Shown: positions 20,041 through 30,186 of the stretch, in pieces
Layout: every line of letters begins with the position of its first letter
Numbering within the stretch: position 1 is the first letter of the stretch
Assembly: GCA_003214815.1 (NCBI GenBank)
Contig: QCLE01000001.1
Span: 124,001 to 188,000, forward strand
DNA: 64,000 nt
Direction: 5' to 3'
Source: Prochlorococcus sp. AG-412-J13
GTDB taxonomy: Bacteria; Cyanobacteriota; Cyanobacteriia; PCC-6307; Cyanobiaceae
Position numbers and translations under genes: made by a program
Notes under the pieces: model-generated
Database searches by the model: none
Seen by the model: the letters and a program-made list of their open reading frames with translations, nothing else
What the model was told of the DNA's origin: nothing

Positions 20041-20065
20041 AAAACCCCTTCATAGAAGAGGTTTT
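20041..20065. terminator. Bidirectional terminator between secreted protein and tRNA-Phe
   Basis: AAAACCCCTTC ATA GAAGAGGTTTT forms an 11-bp stem with one C/A mismatch and a 3-nt loop. A and T runs flank it on both sides, so it can end transcripts from the plus-strand gene and from tRNA-Phe on the minus strand. Confidence 0.7.
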
Positions 20066-20070
20066 AAAGG

Positions 20071-20143
20071 TGCCAGGACCCAGATTTGAACTGGGGACAC
20101 GGCGATTTTCAGTCGCCTGCTCTACCAACTGAGCTATCCCGGC
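20071..20143 (-). tRNA. tRNA-Phe (GAA)
   Basis: The reverse complement reads GCCGGGATAGCTCAGTTGGT at the 5' end. It has a 7-bp acceptor stem (GCCGGGA/TCCTGGC), the anticodon loop CTGAAAA with GAA, a T-loop GTTCAAATC and an A discriminator. CCA is not encoded. It is 73 nt long. Confidence 0.97.
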
Positions 20144-20236
20144 TCTAACCTATATACTTTAAATTAAGATGTGTAGTTTGTGAAACCCTTTTAATTAAAA
20201 ATTTTATATCTTCATCAAATATCCAAAAAAAAACTT

Positions 20237-21466
20237 TTATTTTGAGTTAATCGCTAACAAGGCAGTACCAAATGAAGTAGTTTTTTTACATGAAACTATT
20301 GGTATATTGATAATTTTTTCTCTTATTTTTCTCCACTGAGGGTTTTTGGATCCTCCACCAATAGTAATAATTTTTTTTGGAAATGAACCTGTTAGTTCAC
20401 CTAGCTTTTCCCATCCTTTCAATTCGATCCTAGCTAGCCCCTCGAATAATGCATGTAAATAAAGTGAGTCGCTTACTGGCCTTGGACCAAGTATCGGCTC
20501 TAAATTAGAATTATTAACAGGAAATCTCTCTCCTTTACTATTAAGAGGCAAAAGATTTAAAGAAGTGTTTTTCGATGGATTTATTTGTCGACTGAGCTCC
20601 TTTATTTCTAAATCAGAGAAGAACTGAGACAAGATGCCACATCCTGCGTTTGATGCTCCTCCACATATCCAATCGCCATTTACTCTATGGTTGGTAATTC
20701 CTTGTCTTTTTAAAGGGTTATCAATAATTTTTTTAACTACAATAGTTGTTCCTAAAACTGTGAGACCATCTTCTTTATCTAAACCTGCAGCTATTACACT
20801 TGCATTAGAGTCAGTGGTGCCTGAGATTAATATTAATTTCTTATTCAAGTTAAATCTCTCTGCTAAATTAAAATTCACTTGTCCAATAATTTTTCCACTT
20901 TTTATTATTTGAGGTAGGCATTTTTGCCATGAAGTATTGAGATAGCTTTTTGGCCATGATTCTTTTTTTAGATCCCAACCAAGTTTGAGATTATTACCTT
21001 CTTCTCCATGAGTCCAATCTTTTAAAAACCAACCAGTGATCCAATCAGATTGATGTCGTAAAAGTATATTTGTCCCATATTTATCTATTAGTTTTAATGC
21101 TTTAGCAAGACTGCTGTATGGAGTTCGTAGATGATCTTCTCCAGAAGTTAGTGATTCGAGAAGGATCTTATGTTCATTACATGCCTGGTCATAAGGTATT
21201 GCTTCTCCTATCGCCTCTCCCTGCAAATTTGATGCTGTTAAAGTTCCTGAGGTGCCGGAGATAGCCAATTTATTAAGGTTCATTTTTACCTCAATAGGTA
21301 AATTAACTAAGAGATTTTCACAAGAATTGATCCAAGAATTTGGATTTTTAAAACTGTATGAATAAGTTACTGAATTTGAATATACTAATTTTTTATGAAG
21401 ATTAATTATTGATATTCTTGCACCACTGGTTCCAAAATCTAACCCTCCATAAAAATTATCAGCCAT
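20237..21466 (-). CDS. FGGY-family carbohydrate kinase (xylulokinase-like)
   Basis: The 409-aa protein has the FGGY phosphate-1 motif GLDFGTSGARISI at the start, a mid LISGTTDSNASVIAAGLD and the C-terminal adenosine motif ITIGGGSKNPQWRKIR. It is shorter than typical xylulo/glycerol kinases (about 490-520 aa) but resembles the plant and cyanobacterial xylulose/ribulose kinase-like branch, which is compact. The sugar cannot be told from sequence. It lies 12 bp downstream of metK on the same strand and is probably co-transcribed. Confidence 0.87.
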   Translation of the reverse strand: MADNFYGGLDFGTSGARISIINLHKKLVYSNSVTYSYSFKNPNSWINSCENLLVNLPIEVKMNLNKLAISGTSGTLTASNLQGEAIGEAIPYDQACNEHKILLESLTSGEDHLRTPYSSLAKALKLIDKYGTNILLRHQSDWITGWFLKDWTHGEEGNNLKLGWDLKKESWPKSYLNTSWQKCLPQIIKSGKIIGQVNFNLAERFNLNKKLILISGTTDSNASVIAAGLDKEDGLTVLGTTIVVKKIIDNPLKRQGITNHRVNGDWICGGASNAGCGILSQFFSDLEIKELSRQINPSKNTSLNLLPLNSKGERFPVNNSNLEPILGPRPVSDSLYLHALFEGLARIELKGWEKLGELTGSFPKKIITIGGGSKNPQWRKIREKIINIPIVSCKKTTSFGTALLAINSK

Positions 21467-21478
21467 AGAAAAAATATT

Positions 21479-22720
21479 TTACAAAAAGATTTTGGAAGCC
21501 TTGGCTAATCGGGCTGCTTTTTCTTCTACATTTTCCCAAGGGAGCTCAAGATCTCTTCTGCCAAAATGTCCATAGGAAGCCGTCTTTCTAAAAAATTTAC
21601 CTCCCATTTTTTTAGGTAGATTTCTTAAGTTAAATTCTTTTATTATTGCTGCGGGTCTTAAATCAAAGTGCTCTTTAATTAGCTCAGTTAAATTAGCTTG
21701 TGAAATAACACCTGTATCAAAAGTTTCCACGAGAATGGAAATTGGTTTTGCTACTCCAATTGCATAACTTAATTGTACTTCTGCTTTTTTTGCCAATTTT
21801 GCCTTAACTATGCTTTTAGCTACATAACGTGCTGCATAAGCGGCTGATCTATCTACTTTTGTGGGATCTTTACCAGAAAATGCCCCTCCTCCGTGTCTTG
21901 CATATCCACCATAAGTATCTACAATAATTTTCCTGCCAGTTAGCCCTGCATCTCCTTGAGGCCCACCTACGACAAATTTTCCCGTGGGGTTTACTAGAAA
22001 TCTTGTATTGCTAATGTTTGGTTTGATTTCTAAATCTTCAGTAGCAGGAATTACAACATGCGTCCATAAATCTTCTTTTATTCTTTGACGAATTTCTTCT
22101 TCATTTGTTATTCCATCAATCTCAGGATTATGTTGAGTTGAAATTAAAATCGTGTTAATAGAGACTGGTAATCCTTTTTCGTAATCAATGCTTACTTGCG
22201 TTTTACCATCAGGGAGAAGATAATTGAGGACTTCTTCATGCCTCACTTTGGCAAGTTGAATGGCTAATCTATGAGCTAAGCTAATCGGTAAGGGCATTAA
22301 TTCAGGAGTCTCATCGCATGCATAGCCGAACATTATGCCTTGGTCACCAGCTCCGGTATTATCTTCCAAATCATCGTTAACATCATCTGCGTCGTTTACT
22401 CCTTGTGAAATATCTGGTGATTGCTCGTCAAGTGCTACTAAAACAGCACAACTATTTGCGTCAAAGCCACCTGCTCTATAGCCTTCATAGCCAATTTCTT
22501 TAATTACATTTCTAACAAGTTTTATGTAATCGACTTTTGCTTTTGAAGTTATTTCTCCAGTAAGTAGACAAAGACCAGTGTTAACGACAGTTTCGCATGC
22601 AACTCTGCTTTCTGGATCTTCTGTTAATAAAGCATCTAAAACTGCGTCACTAATTTGATCACATATTTTGTCAGGATGACCTTCAGTTACGGATTCAGAA
22701 GTGAAAATGAAATCACTCAT
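21479..22720 (-). CDS. metK: S-adenosylmethionine synthetase
   Basis: MetK makes SAM from methionine and ATP. The 413-aa protein carries the family signatures [30 protein letters not shown], and [18 protein letters not shown] with the P-loop-like Gly-rich stretch just before it. The length is normal. SAM feeds chlorophyll, cobalamin and methylation pathways; the methylthioadenosine by-product is handled by MtnP at 10.3 kb. Confidence 0.98.
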   Translation of the reverse strand: MSDFIFTSESVTEGHPDKICDQISDAVLDALLTEDPESRVACETVVNTGLCLLTGEITSKAKVDYIKLVRNVIKEIGYEGYRAGGFDANSCAVLVALDEQSPDISQGVNDADDVNDDLEDNTGAGDQGIMFGYACDETPELMPLPISLAHRLAIQLAKVRHEEVLNYLLPDGKTQVSIDYEKGLPVSINTILISTQHNPEIDGITNEEEIRQRIKEDLWTHVVIPATEDLEIKPNISNTRFLVNPTGKFVVGGPQGDAGLTGRKIIVDTYGGYARHGGGAFSGKDPTKVDRSAAYAARYVAKSIVKAKLAKKAEVQLSYAIGVAKPISILVETFDTGVISQANLTELIKEHFDLRPAAIIKEFNLRNLPKKMGGKFFRKTASYGHFGRRDLELPWENVEEKAARLAKASKIFL

Positions 22721-22856
22721 TTATAAATAATTTTGAAATTAGACTTTATCCTAAATTAGACTATCGTTACAAATCAATTATTGTAAATTAAAAAATACTT
22801 GTACAAAAATAATGAGCCTTAAGTTTTGATATTTTGCACTAAATAAATAAGTGAAT

Positions 22857-23948
22857 TTATACTGCTTCAGCTGTAGCTGTGAGAATCTCTTCGTTATCGT
22901 CAGTTTGTTCAAATAACATTTGTTTATATTTCGCAGCCATTTCTTCAGCTTTACTAAAAACTTTTTGAGGGTCAGTTAGCATATCGCCTGGTTCAGGTTC
23001 AAGTGCTTTAGTAGATAATGAAATTCGTCCTCTTTCTGAATCAAGGTCAATTATCATAACTTTCATTTGGTCATTCACATTTAAAACATTATGAGGAGTC
23101 TCAATATGTTCATGACTAATCTCAGAAATGTGCAATAGTCCACTAACTCCACCAATATCAATAAAGGCTCCATAAGGTTTAATACCTTTTACAGAACCAA
23201 CAACAACTTCGCCTACCTCAAGTCGGTTCATTTTTTTCTCAACCAAAGCTCTTCTATGACTTAGTACTAATCTATTTCTCTCTTCATCAACTTCAAGAAA
23301 TTTTAAAGGTAAATATTCACCTTCTAAGTCATCTTTAATTTTTCGAGCACTTATATGAGAGCCTGGGATAAAACCTCTCAAGCCTTCTACCCTGACAAGA
23401 GCTCCACCTCTGTTTGTTGCAAAAACTTCAGAATATATTGTCGCATCTTCTTTTTGGAGTTGTCTAACTCTTTCCCATGCTCTTTGATATTCAATTCTTC
23501 TAATGGAGAGGGCTAATTGGCCATCTTCATTTTCTTCGCTCATTATGAAAAATTCTCTACTTTCTGAAGGTTGTAAAACATCATTAAGTCCTTCAACTCT
23601 ATTTATTGAAACCTCTTGAACAGGCATAAAAGCAGCTGTTTTTGCCCCTATATCTATCATGGCCCCTTTGGGCTCTAGAGCAAAAACGGTACCTTTAACT
23701 AAATCGCCAGGCTTAAAGTTATAGTCATACTTACCCAAAAGTGATGCGAATTCTTCTTGTGTGAATCCTGCGTTGTCAAAATCAGTATTTGTTCTGCTAG
23801 AGGAAGAGTCTGCTGAAGGTATATCGCTCTTCTCGAATGATAAATCTTCCTCATTTTGAGAGGCTGCATCATTATCTAACTCAGACGAATTTTTAATTTC
23901 TTGATCCTCAGAAAGTTCTTTAATGGTTTGGGAAGAATTTTCGTTCAT
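22857..23948 (-). CDS. rpsA: 30S ribosomal protein S1
   Basis: The 363-aa cyanobacterial/plastid-type S1 has a Ser/Asp/Glu-rich N-terminus (about 75 residues), then three S1 OB-fold repeats. The first begins PGDLVKGTVFALEPKGAMID, the second contains GGALVRVEGLRGFIPGSH, and the third begins GEVVVGSVKGIKPYGAFID. The six-domain form of E. coli is longer; three domains is normal here. S1 helps mRNA binding on the ribosome. It is followed at about 140 bp by metK on the same strand. Confidence 0.96.
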   Translation of the reverse strand: MNENSSQTIKELSEDQEIKNSSELDNDAASQNEEDLSFEKSDIPSADSSSSRTNTDFDNAGFTQEEFASLLGKYDYNFKPGDLVKGTVFALEPKGAMIDIGAKTAAFMPVQEVSINRVEGLNDVLQPSESREFFIMSEENEDGQLALSIRRIEYQRAWERVRQLQKEDATIYSEVFATNRGGALVRVEGLRGFIPGSHISARKIKDDLEGEYLPLKFLEVDEERNRLVLSHRRALVEKKMNRLEVGEVVVGSVKGIKPYGAFIDIGGVSGLLHISEISHEHIETPHNVLNVNDQMKVMIIDLDSERGRISLSTKALEPEPGDMLTDPQKVFSKAEEMAAKYKQMLFEQTDDNEEILTATAEAV

Positions 23949-24058
23949 TTTTTGTATCGCAGACTACCTAAGGTAGTTAGAAAGGAATGCTACTAGCCTG
24001 CAAACCAATAGCAAAAACATTTTGATATGTATTCTACACTTTAAGATGCTGAATTTTA

Positions 24059-24535
24059 TCAAATTGAAGCTAATTGGTTTTTTGAAATTCCTTTTAGAGA
24101 TTCAAGAGTAGAAATAAAATCTTTTACCCCATTAAATTTTCTGTAAACTGAGGCGTATCTTATATAGGCTACTTCGTTTTCTTTCCTAAGATTTTTAAGT
24201 ATTAATTCTCCGATTTGTGAAGATTTAATATCTTTGTTAGAGACTTGAACGATTTGAGATTCAATTCCATCTACGAAATTAATAATTTCTTCACTACTGA
24301 AGTTAGTCTTTTCGCAAGCTCTTGATATCCCAGTAAATAATTTTTGTTTATCAAATAATTCTCTGCTACCATCTTTCTTTAAAACTGAAACTGGCATTGA
24401 TTCCACTCTTTCATAAGTTGTAAATCTAAAGCTACAATTTAAGCACTCTCTTCTTCTTCGAACACTTTTACCACCATCAGCAGATCTTGATTCCAAAACT
24501 CTGCTATCTGTGTTTTGACAGGTTGGACACTGCAT
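24059..24535 (-). CDS. nrdR: Transcriptional repressor NrdR
   Basis: NrdR represses ribonucleotide reductase genes through an ATP-cone that senses dATP/ATP. The protein starts [17 protein letters not shown], forming the zinc ribbon with [12 protein letters not shown], then has the ATP-cone [19 protein letters not shown]. The track start adds MKCSLFHH. I place the start at the internal ATG (24535) because MQCPTC is the family N-terminus and gives the usual ~158 aa. Helical ATP-cone segments follow to the end. Confidence 0.95.
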   Translation of the reverse strand: MQCPTCQNTDSRVLESRSADGGKSVRRRRECLNCSFRFTTYERVESMPVSVLKKDGSRELFDKQKLFTGISRACEKTNFSSEEIINFVDGIESQIVQVSNKDIKSSQIGELILKNLRKENEVAYIRYASVYRKFNGVKDFISTLESLKGISKNQLASI

Positions 24536-24600
24536 GTGGTGAAATAAGCTGCACTTCAACTCTAATAGTAGAGTAATATTTTAATTATGAAAAGTAAAAA

Positions 24601-24628
24601 AAAACCTCTTGTTAAAGAGGTTTTTTTC
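24601..24628 (-). terminator. Intrinsic terminator downstream of psbT
   Basis: AACCTCTT GTTA AAGAGGTT forms an 8-bp perfect stem with a 4-nt loop, flanked by an A-run on one side and a T-run on the other. It lies between the psbT stop and the nrdR start, so it ends the psbB-psbT transcript; the flanking runs would let it work in both directions. Confidence 0.8.
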
Positions 24629-24633
24629 TTATT

Positions 24634-24732
24634 TCATTTTTTATCGAATTTAGGTGGGTCTCTAAAGGCGACAGCAAAGAATAAGGTAACAACTGCGAGA
24701 GTTAGAATAAGAACGTAAGCAAAAGCTTCCAT
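24634..24732 (-). CDS. psbT: Photosystem II protein T
   Basis: A 32-aa ORF, missed by the track, reads [20 protein letters not shown] and then a DPPKFDKK tail, matching PsbT. It is a single-helix PSII subunit at the dimer interface near D1. It starts 23 bp downstream of the psbB stop, the usual cyanobacterial psbB-psbT order. Confidence 0.96.
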   Translation of the reverse strand: MEAFAYVLILTLAVVTLFFAVAFRDPPKFDKK

Positions 24733-24755
24733 AAGATTAAGTAAATAAGTTTAGT

Positions 24756-26279
24756 TTAAACCCTTCCTGGGATTCTTCTTGTGGTTTCGTCACCAAGTTT
24801 CTTGAATAAACCAAATTCAACTTGGTCGCCAATCTCAGCATCAATACCAGCAAAGGAATTTCTATAAAGAGTTCTAGAAGCATGCCACCAGTGGCCAAAC
24901 AAGAATAGCAATCCGAAACATAAATGTGCATATGTAAACCACGCTCTCGGTGAGCTTCGGAATACACCGTCTGATTTATATGTCTCTCTGTCAAACTTGA
25001 ATGCTTCTCCAAGTTGAGCCTTTCTAGCTAATCTTTTAACTATTGCAGGATCTGTAAATGTTTGTCCATCTAGATCTCCTCCATAGATTGTTGCAGTAAT
25101 ACCAGTCTGTTCAAATGAATACTTTGCTTCAGCTCTTCTAAATGGAATATCTGCCCTTACATTACCTTCTTTGTCTTCAAGAATGACAGGGAAGTTTTCA
25201 AAGAAATTAGGAATTCTTCTAACTTCTAATTCGTTTCCTTCCTTATCTTGAAAAGCAATGTGACCTTGCCAACCAGTTGGTAATCCATCACCATTAACAA
25301 GAGCACCAACTCTAAATAGTCCACCTTTTGCTGGACTATTCCCAACATAATCGTAGAAGGCTAATTTCTCTGGAATAGATGCATATGCCTCTGATTTAGT
25401 GGCACCATTATCTATGGCAGATTGTACTCTTCTATTGATTTCAGTTTTGAAATAGCCTGAATCCCATTGATATCTGGTAGGACCAAAAAGCTCTACTGGG
25501 GTTGTTGCTGAACCGTACCACATTGTTCCAGAAACAACGAAAGATACAAATAAGACAGCAGCTAAAGCACTAGCTAGGACTCCTTCAAGACTTCCAAGTT
25601 TTAATGCTCTATAAAGTCTTTCACCAGGTCTATTAGTGATGTGAAAAATACCTCCAATAATACCCATAAGTCCTGCCGCAATATGATTCGCTACTATACC
25701 TCCTGGATTAAAAGGATTAAATCCTTCTACTCCCCAGGAAGGGGCTACAGGTTCTACATGACCAGTTAAACCATAAGGGTCAGAAACCCAGATCCCTACG
25801 TTTGCGCAATGAAAAGCTCCAAAACCAAAACAGGTTAGTCCTGCTAGAAGAAGGTGAATTCCGAAAATTCTTGGTAAATCAAGAGCAGGCTCACCAGTTC
25901 TTGAATCTTCCCATAAATCTAAGTCCCAGTATGTCCAGTGCCAAATAGAGGCCAACATTAATAGACCACTAAATACTATGTGAGCTGCTGCAACTCCTTC
26001 GAAACTCCAGAATCCAGGATCAACTCCAGTAGCACCAGTAATATCCCATCCGTTCCAACTACTTGTGATACCTAGTCTTGCCATGAAAGGCATAACGTAC
26101 ATCCCCTGTCTCCACATTGGATTGAGAACAGCATCAGAAGGATCAAAAATGGCTAATTCATAAAGAGCCATTGAACCGGCCCAGCCGGCTAATAATGCAG
26201 TATGCATAAGATGCACAGCGAGTAGTCGACCTGGGTCATTAATAACTACTGTGTGAACTCGATACCAAGGCAATCCCAT
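24756..26279 (-). CDS. psbB: Photosystem II CP47 chlorophyll-binding core antenna
   Basis: CP47 is the inner antenna that passes excitation to the PSII reaction centre. The 507-aa protein starts [20 protein letters not shown] and has six hydrophobic helices with the chlorophyll-ligating His residues ([55 protein letters not shown]). The large lumenal loop E lies between helices 5 and 6. The C-terminus [16 protein letters not shown] is typical. The 91-aa track ORF inside it is a shadow. Confidence 0.98.
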   Translation of the reverse strand: MGLPWYRVHTVVINDPGRLLAVHLMHTALLAGWAGSMALYELAIFDPSDAVLNPMWRQGMYVMPFMARLGITSSWNGWDITGATGVDPGFWSFEGVAAAHIVFSGLLMLASIWHWTYWDLDLWEDSRTGEPALDLPRIFGIHLLLAGLTCFGFGAFHCANVGIWVSDPYGLTGHVEPVAPSWGVEGFNPFNPGGIVANHIAAGLMGIIGGIFHITNRPGERLYRALKLGSLEGVLASALAAVLFVSFVVSGTMWYGSATTPVELFGPTRYQWDSGYFKTEINRRVQSAIDNGATKSEAYASIPEKLAFYDYVGNSPAKGGLFRVGALVNGDGLPTGWQGHIAFQDKEGNELEVRRIPNFFENFPVILEDKEGNVRADIPFRRAEAKYSFEQTGITATIYGGDLDGQTFTDPAIVKRLARKAQLGEAFKFDRETYKSDGVFRSSPRAWFTYAHLCFGLLFLFGHWWHASRTLYRNSFAGIDAEIGDQVEFGLFKKLGDETTRRIPGRV

Positions 26280-26501
26280 CGGTTAATTTCTAGTAACTAT
26301 GCTGAATAAACAGCTAAACATCACGATAGTAAGGGTTTTTTAGTCTTTGAGGGATTTTTGTAAATAAATTTATTTTCTTGCAAATATTGGGCAAATCAAT
26401 TAGCAGAACTGAGTTTATAAGGAATTTTAGGCTAAAAACTGTTAATATTTTGGTCACAATTCTCAAAGTAAAACGCCAAAATAAGAAAAATAACTAAAAA
26501 A

Positions 26502-26864
26502 ATGGCAACTATCAGATTTATTCGTGAGGATTTAGAGATCCAATGCAATCCGGGTGAAAATTTAAGGGAACTTGTAATGAGAGAGAATTTACAGCTTTAT
26601 GGCCTAAAAGGTATTTTGGGAAATTGTGGAGGCGCGGGACAATGCAGTACTTGTTTTATTTCAGTTGAAGGTGGAAATAAAAATTCTATGAGCCCTCTTA
26701 CATCTGTTGAAGAAGAAAAACTCAAAAATAGACCAGAAAATTGGCGCCTTGCATGCCAAACATTGATCAAATCATCTGCAGTAATTTTAACAAAGCCACA
26801 ATCCCCCCCCTCAAATTTGGAAGAACTAAAAAAAATTAGTGAAAATAAAAAATTATCTCGCTAA
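26502..26864 (+). CDS. [2Fe-2S] ferredoxin
   Basis: The 120-aa protein has the cluster motif GNCGGAGQCSTCFIS (C-x5-C-x2-C spacing) with the fourth Cys in RLACQTLI. This spacing is more like bacterial/adrenodoxin-type or 'ferredoxin-like' cyanobacterial proteins than the main photosynthetic PetF (C-x4-C-x2-C). It is the gene ahead of psbM and divergent from psbB, a neighbourhood seen in picocyanobacteria. An auxiliary electron-transfer role is inferred; the partner is unknown. Confidence 0.88.
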   Translation: MATIRFIREDLEIQCNPGENLRELVMRENLQLYGLKGILGNCGGAGQCSTCFISVEGGNKNSMSPLTSVEEEKLKNRPENWRLACQTLIKSSAVILTKPQSPPSNLEELKKISENKKLSR

Positions 26865-26968
26865 ATTGTTTAAGACTGTTAATCAGTTTATAAAATTTGT
26901 TTATTTTTCCACTTTATTCCAATTTATACGTCTATAGTCTTAATACCTAATATCGATCTACCAATTAA

Positions 26969-27121
26969 ATGGAAACAACTAACTTTGGATTCGTAGCTAG
27001 TCTTTTATTTGTAGGGGTGCCAACAATATTCCTCATAGGTTTATTTATTTCTACACAAGATGGAGAAAAATCAAGCTTCTTCTCCGACTCTAGTAAGGGT
27101 AAGCTTGGGCCAAAACCCTAA
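26969..27121 (+). CDS. psbM: Photosystem II protein M
   Basis: A 50-aa ORF below the track limit starts METTNFGFVASLLFVGVPTI and has one hydrophobic helix running to LIGLFISTQ. PsbM sits at the PSII dimer interface. This version has a C-terminal extension (about 15 residues ending GKLGPKP) beyond the ~35-aa plant form, as in marine picocyanobacteria. It lies between the ferredoxin and prmC genes, 11 bp before the latter. Confidence 0.93.
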   Translation: METTNFGFVASLLFVGVPTIFLIGLFISTQDGEKSSFFSDSSKGKLGPKP

Positions 27122-27132
27122 TGCTCTAATAA

Positions 27133-28002
27133 ATGCTTTGCGTTTCTGTAGAAGAATTTTTATTTTGGAAAAAAAAGCAACTTTCTAAAGGAGGCGATCG
27201 ACAATCTTTTGCGATCTTACTTGATTGTATAGGAGGTATACAGACTAGTGATTTAAACTTGATAAGTATAAATCCTAGTGGAAATTTACATTTAAAAAAA
27301 AATTTAGAATTTTTAGAATCTCTTTGGGATGATCATTTACTAAAATCTTGCCCAATCCAATATCTTTGCGGAATAACTTTTTGGAGAGACTTAAAATTAA
27401 AAGTTACAAACAAAGTACTCATTCCCAGACCAGAAACAGAGCTCATAGTTGATATCGTCTTCAATATATTTCGAAAGAAATCAGAAAAATTCTTTTTTGC
27501 TGAATTAGGAACTGGATCAGGTGCAATTAGTATTGCTTTGGCATTGGCTTATCCATTGAGCGAGGGAGTAGTAACTGACATAGATCAAGATGCATTAGAA
27601 ATAGCCACTAAAAATTTTATAAATTCTTCTAAACAATCAAATTTGAGATTTTATTGTGGAAATTGGTGGTCACCTCTTGAAAGTTTTAAAGGAAGATTAG
27701 ACCTCGCTATTTCAAACCCACCATATATTCCCAGAGATACTTATGAAAAATTACCCAAAGAAGTTAAAAATTTCGAACCTAAAGTTGCTTTATTAGGCGG
27801 CGAAGATGGTTTAAAAAATATTAGGGAAATAATACAAAAAGCACCATTATTCTTAAAAGAGAATGGTTGGCTGATTTTAGAGAATCATTTTGATCAAAGT
27901 GAAAAAGTAAAACAACTACTTACTAAAAATAAATTTACATCAATAGAAATTGTGAAAGATCTTTCAGGTATTGGTAGGTTTACCATTGGAAGATATAAAT
28001 AA
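27133..28002 (+). CDS. prmC: Release factor glutamine methyltransferase
   Basis: PrmC methylates the Gln of the GGQ motif in RF1/RF2 using SAM. The 289-aa protein has PIQYLCGITFWRDLKLKVT, LIPRPETELIVD (substrate-side), AELGTGSGAISIALAL (SAM motif I) and the catalytic NPPY in AISNPPYIPR. The length is normal. It is followed 23 bp later by the Sua5-type gene on the same strand. Confidence 0.95.
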   Translation: MLCVSVEEFLFWKKKQLSKGGDRQSFAILLDCIGGIQTSDLNLISINPSGNLHLKKNLEFLESLWDDHLLKSCPIQYLCGITFWRDLKLKVTNKVLIPRPETELIVDIVFNIFRKKSEKFFFAELGTGSGAISIALALAYPLSEGVVTDIDQDALEIATKNFINSSKQSNLRFYCGNWWSPLESFKGRLDLAISNPPYIPRDTYEKLPKEVKNFEPKVALLGGEDGLKNIREIIQKAPLFLKENGWLILENHFDQSEKVKQLLTKNKFTSIEIVKDLSGIGRFTIGRYK

Positions 28003-28025
28003 ATTATTATAGGTTCAAAATCTAA

Positions 28026-28607
28026 ATGAATTTAGTAGACTGCAAAACTGCCTTGAAGACTCTTAAAAGTGGTTTGCCTATAATTTTCCCAACAGATACT
28101 TTACCTGCAATTGGATGCTTACCGAAATTCTCAAATATTATTTATGAGTTTAAAAAAAGAGATAGAAACAAACCCTTAATTCTTATGGGATCAGAACATA
28201 TACATTTAATTGATTATGTTCATGAATCAGCTAAAGAAGATTACGAAAATATAGCTTCAAAATATTGGCCTGGAGCTTTGACAATTGTTATTCCTGCTTC
28301 AGAAAAGCACACTATAAACCTCACCAGCAATGATCTTACTATTGGGTTGAGAATTCCAAATTCATATATGACACGATCTCTTTTGAGAGAAACAGGCCCA
28401 TTGTTAACTTCAAGTGCAAATATTTCAGGTTTTAAAGGATCAATTACAGCTGAAGGTATTGCTCTAGAATTCCCTTCTTTAAAAATTTTGGGCCCTATCC
28501 CCTGGGGAAAAAGTAGTGGAAAAGCTAGTACTATTATATTTTGGAAGAAAAGTGGAGATTGGAGACTGATTAGAGAAGGAGAAGTATTAGTTAGGGAATT
28601 GTATTAA
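28026..28607 (+). CDS. L-threonylcarbamoyladenylate synthase (Sua5/YrdC/YciO)
   Basis: This 193-aa YrdC-domain protein should make threonylcarbamoyl-AMP for t6A37 tRNA modification. Visible motifs are IIFPTDTLPAIGCLP, the KxR motif in FKKRDRNKPLIL, WPGALTIVIP, and LGLRIP-like TIGLRIPNS. It lacks the extra C-terminal Sua5 domain, so it is the short TsaC/YciO form; which of these it is cannot be decided here. Its stop overlaps the next ATG (TAATG), suggesting coupling. Confidence 0.88.
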   Translation: MNLVDCKTALKTLKSGLPIIFPTDTLPAIGCLPKFSNIIYEFKKRDRNKPLILMGSEHIHLIDYVHESAKEDYENIASKYWPGALTIVIPASEKHTINLTSNDLTIGLRIPNSYMTRSLLRETGPLLTSSANISGFKGSITAEGIALEFPSLKILGPIPWGKSSGKASTIIFWKKSGDWRLIREGEVLVRELY

Positions 28608-28774
28608 TGTTTTTTTTATTATTTTTTGTTTTATTAATTCAATTTTTAACTTATTGGATATTTGAACCCATTGTATCTTTTTTAGAGTATTTTCTCGAAA
28701 TAAGATTGTTTCCTATAATTGCTCTGATGGGTTTGATCTTTTTATTTTCAGCAAAGAATATTAAACAGAATTAA
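28607..28774 (+). CDS. Small membrane protein, unknown
   Basis: A 55-aa ORF not in the track begins MFFLLFFVLLIQFLTYWIFE and ends LFSAKNIKQN, with two hydrophobic helices. Its ATG overlaps the stop of the Sua5-type gene, which argues that it is translated as part of that operon. No family is recognised. The tRNA-Thr gene faces it 11 bp downstream. Confidence 0.7.
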   Translation: MFFLLFFVLLIQFLTYWIFEPIVSFLEYFLEIRLFPIIALMGLIFLFSAKNIKQN

Positions 28775-28785
28775 ATAATTCAAAA

Positions 28786-28857
28786 TGCCGGCTAACAGAT
28801 TTGAACTGATGACCTTCGCTTTACAAAAGCGCTGCTCTACCGCTGAGCTAAGCCGGC
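28786..28857 (-). tRNA. tRNA-Thr (TGT)
   Basis: The reverse complement reads GCCGGCTTAGCTCAGCGGTA at the 5' end, with a 7-bp acceptor pair (GCCGGCT/AGCCGGC), anticodon loop TTTGTAA giving TGT, T-loop GTTCAAATC and an A discriminator. It is 72 nt long and CCA is not encoded. It lies about 65 bp downstream of minE on the same strand. Confidence 0.97.
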
Positions 28858-28922
28858 ATAATAATTATCTTACAATTTAATGTGGATCAATCTAAGTATT
28901 TTTTGGTGCTTTTTAAAATTTA

Positions 28923-29258
28923 TTACTTTTTGATATCTTTTTCCCTTTTATCATTCTTATCATTTTTTTTAAACTTTATTTCTCCAGTAACAGTTCTTTT
29001 GATTGGTAAATTTGCTACTAATGCAGTCATTCTGTCCTCAGTCTCTAAACTTACTGCCACCTCTTCAAAATCAATCTCAACATATTTAGCTACAACATCA
29101 AGTATTTCTTTCCTCATTTTATCCAAAAGATCAGTCGTTAAAGAACTCATATCAACTCTGTCATGAGCAAGTACAAGTTGTAATCTTTCTCTAGCTGTGT
29201 TGGCACTAGCCGTTTCTCTGCCAAGCAACTTGTTTATAAGGTCTCTGAGAGTCATCAT
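28923..29258 (-). CDS. minE: Cell division topological specificity factor MinE
   Basis: MinE drives MinD off the membrane at midcell so that MinC inhibition is lifted there. The 111-aa protein starts [21 protein letters not shown] and has the anti-MinCD helix [13 protein letters not shown]. The topological domain follows, with a Lys/Asp-rich tail ([13 protein letters not shown]) that is an unstructured extension. It starts 1 bp after the minD stop. Confidence 0.96.
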   Translation of the reverse strand: MMTLRDLINKLLGRETASANTARERLQLVLAHDRVDMSSLTTDLLDKMRKEILDVVAKYVEIDFEEVAVSLETEDRMTALVANLPIKRTVTGEIKFKKNDKNDKREKDIKK

Positions 29259-29259
29259 T

Positions 29260-30075
29260 TTAAAAAACCTTTGTTTGCATTAATCTCATGAATTTATCTT
29301 TCAGACTTTTACCTTCATTTTTGGGGTCAATAATTTGTACATCCTTTCCAGTAAGTCTTTGAGAAACATTCAAATAACATTTTTTTGCAGGAGATCTACC
29401 ATCTGTAAGTGTAAGTGGCTCTCCTCTATTTGTACTTATTATTACCTGTTCATCTTCTAAAACAATGCCTAACAAAGGCAAAGAAAGTATCCCTTGGACA
29501 TCATCGATAGATAGCATTTCTTGACTTGCCATCATGTTGGGTCGAACTCTGTTGATTACAAGCTGGATAGGCTCAATATCTGAAGTATTAAGAATTCCTA
29601 TTACTCTATCGGCATCACGAACTGCGGATAATTCCGGGTTAGTTACAACAATAGCTTCTTCACAAGCTGCAAGAGCATTTTTAAAGCCATCTTCTACACC
29701 AGCAGGACAATCTACTAAGACAAAATCAAATTTCTCACTAAGCAGTTCACTAATTTTTTTCATATCTTCTGGCTTCATCCAATCCAACATCCTTGGATCC
29801 CCAGCTGGCAGAAGAGCAAGATTAGGTTCCTTTTTATGTCTAACCAATGCTTGGTCAAGACGACAATTCTTGTCTAGAACATCTTGAGCAGTATAAATGA
29901 TGCGATTTTCTAATCCTAGAAGAAGATCTAAATTTCTTAAGCCAAAATCAGCATCTAATACAGCAGTTGTTGCTCCGCTATTAGCAAGTGCTATGCCTAG
30001 GTTTGCAGTTAAAGTGGTTTTACCAACCCCTCCTTTACCTGAACAAATTAATATTGTGCGAGTATTGTTCCCCAC
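29260..30075 (-). CDS. minD: Septum site-determining ATPase MinD
   Basis: The 271-aa ParA/MinD ATPase has the deviant Walker [18 protein letters not shown], switch [16 protein letters not shown], and switch [13 protein letters not shown]. The C-terminal amphipathic membrane-targeting helix (LKDKFMRLM) is present. Together with MinC and MinE it places the division site. The spacer to minC upstream is 111 bp, so minDE may also have its own promoter. Confidence 0.97.
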   Translation of the reverse strand: MGNNTRTILICSGKGGVGKTTLTANLGIALANSGATTAVLDADFGLRNLDLLLGLENRIIYTAQDVLDKNCRLDQALVRHKKEPNLALLPAGDPRMLDWMKPEDMKKISELLSEKFDFVLVDCPAGVEDGFKNALAACEEAIVVTNPELSAVRDADRVIGILNTSDIEPIQLVINRVRPNMMASQEMLSIDDVQGILSLPLLGIVLEDEQVIISTNRGEPLTLTDGRSPAKKCYLNVSQRLTGKDVQIIDPKNEGKSLKDKFMRLMQTKVF

Positions 30076-30186
30076 GATTTTTAGGATTTTCCAAATAATA
30101 AAGCCACTTGCAGAAAGTTAAATATTTTAAAGATTAAGTAATTCTTAAATTTATATAGTTTGAATTAATTTATTGCAAATGATTGA

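Noticed and set aside
24737-25012. 91-aa minus-strand ORF in psbB
   Set aside because: Lies in another frame within psbB; a shadow.
28882-29166. 94-aa ORF antisense to minE
   Set aside because: Shadow of the well-supported minE reading frame.
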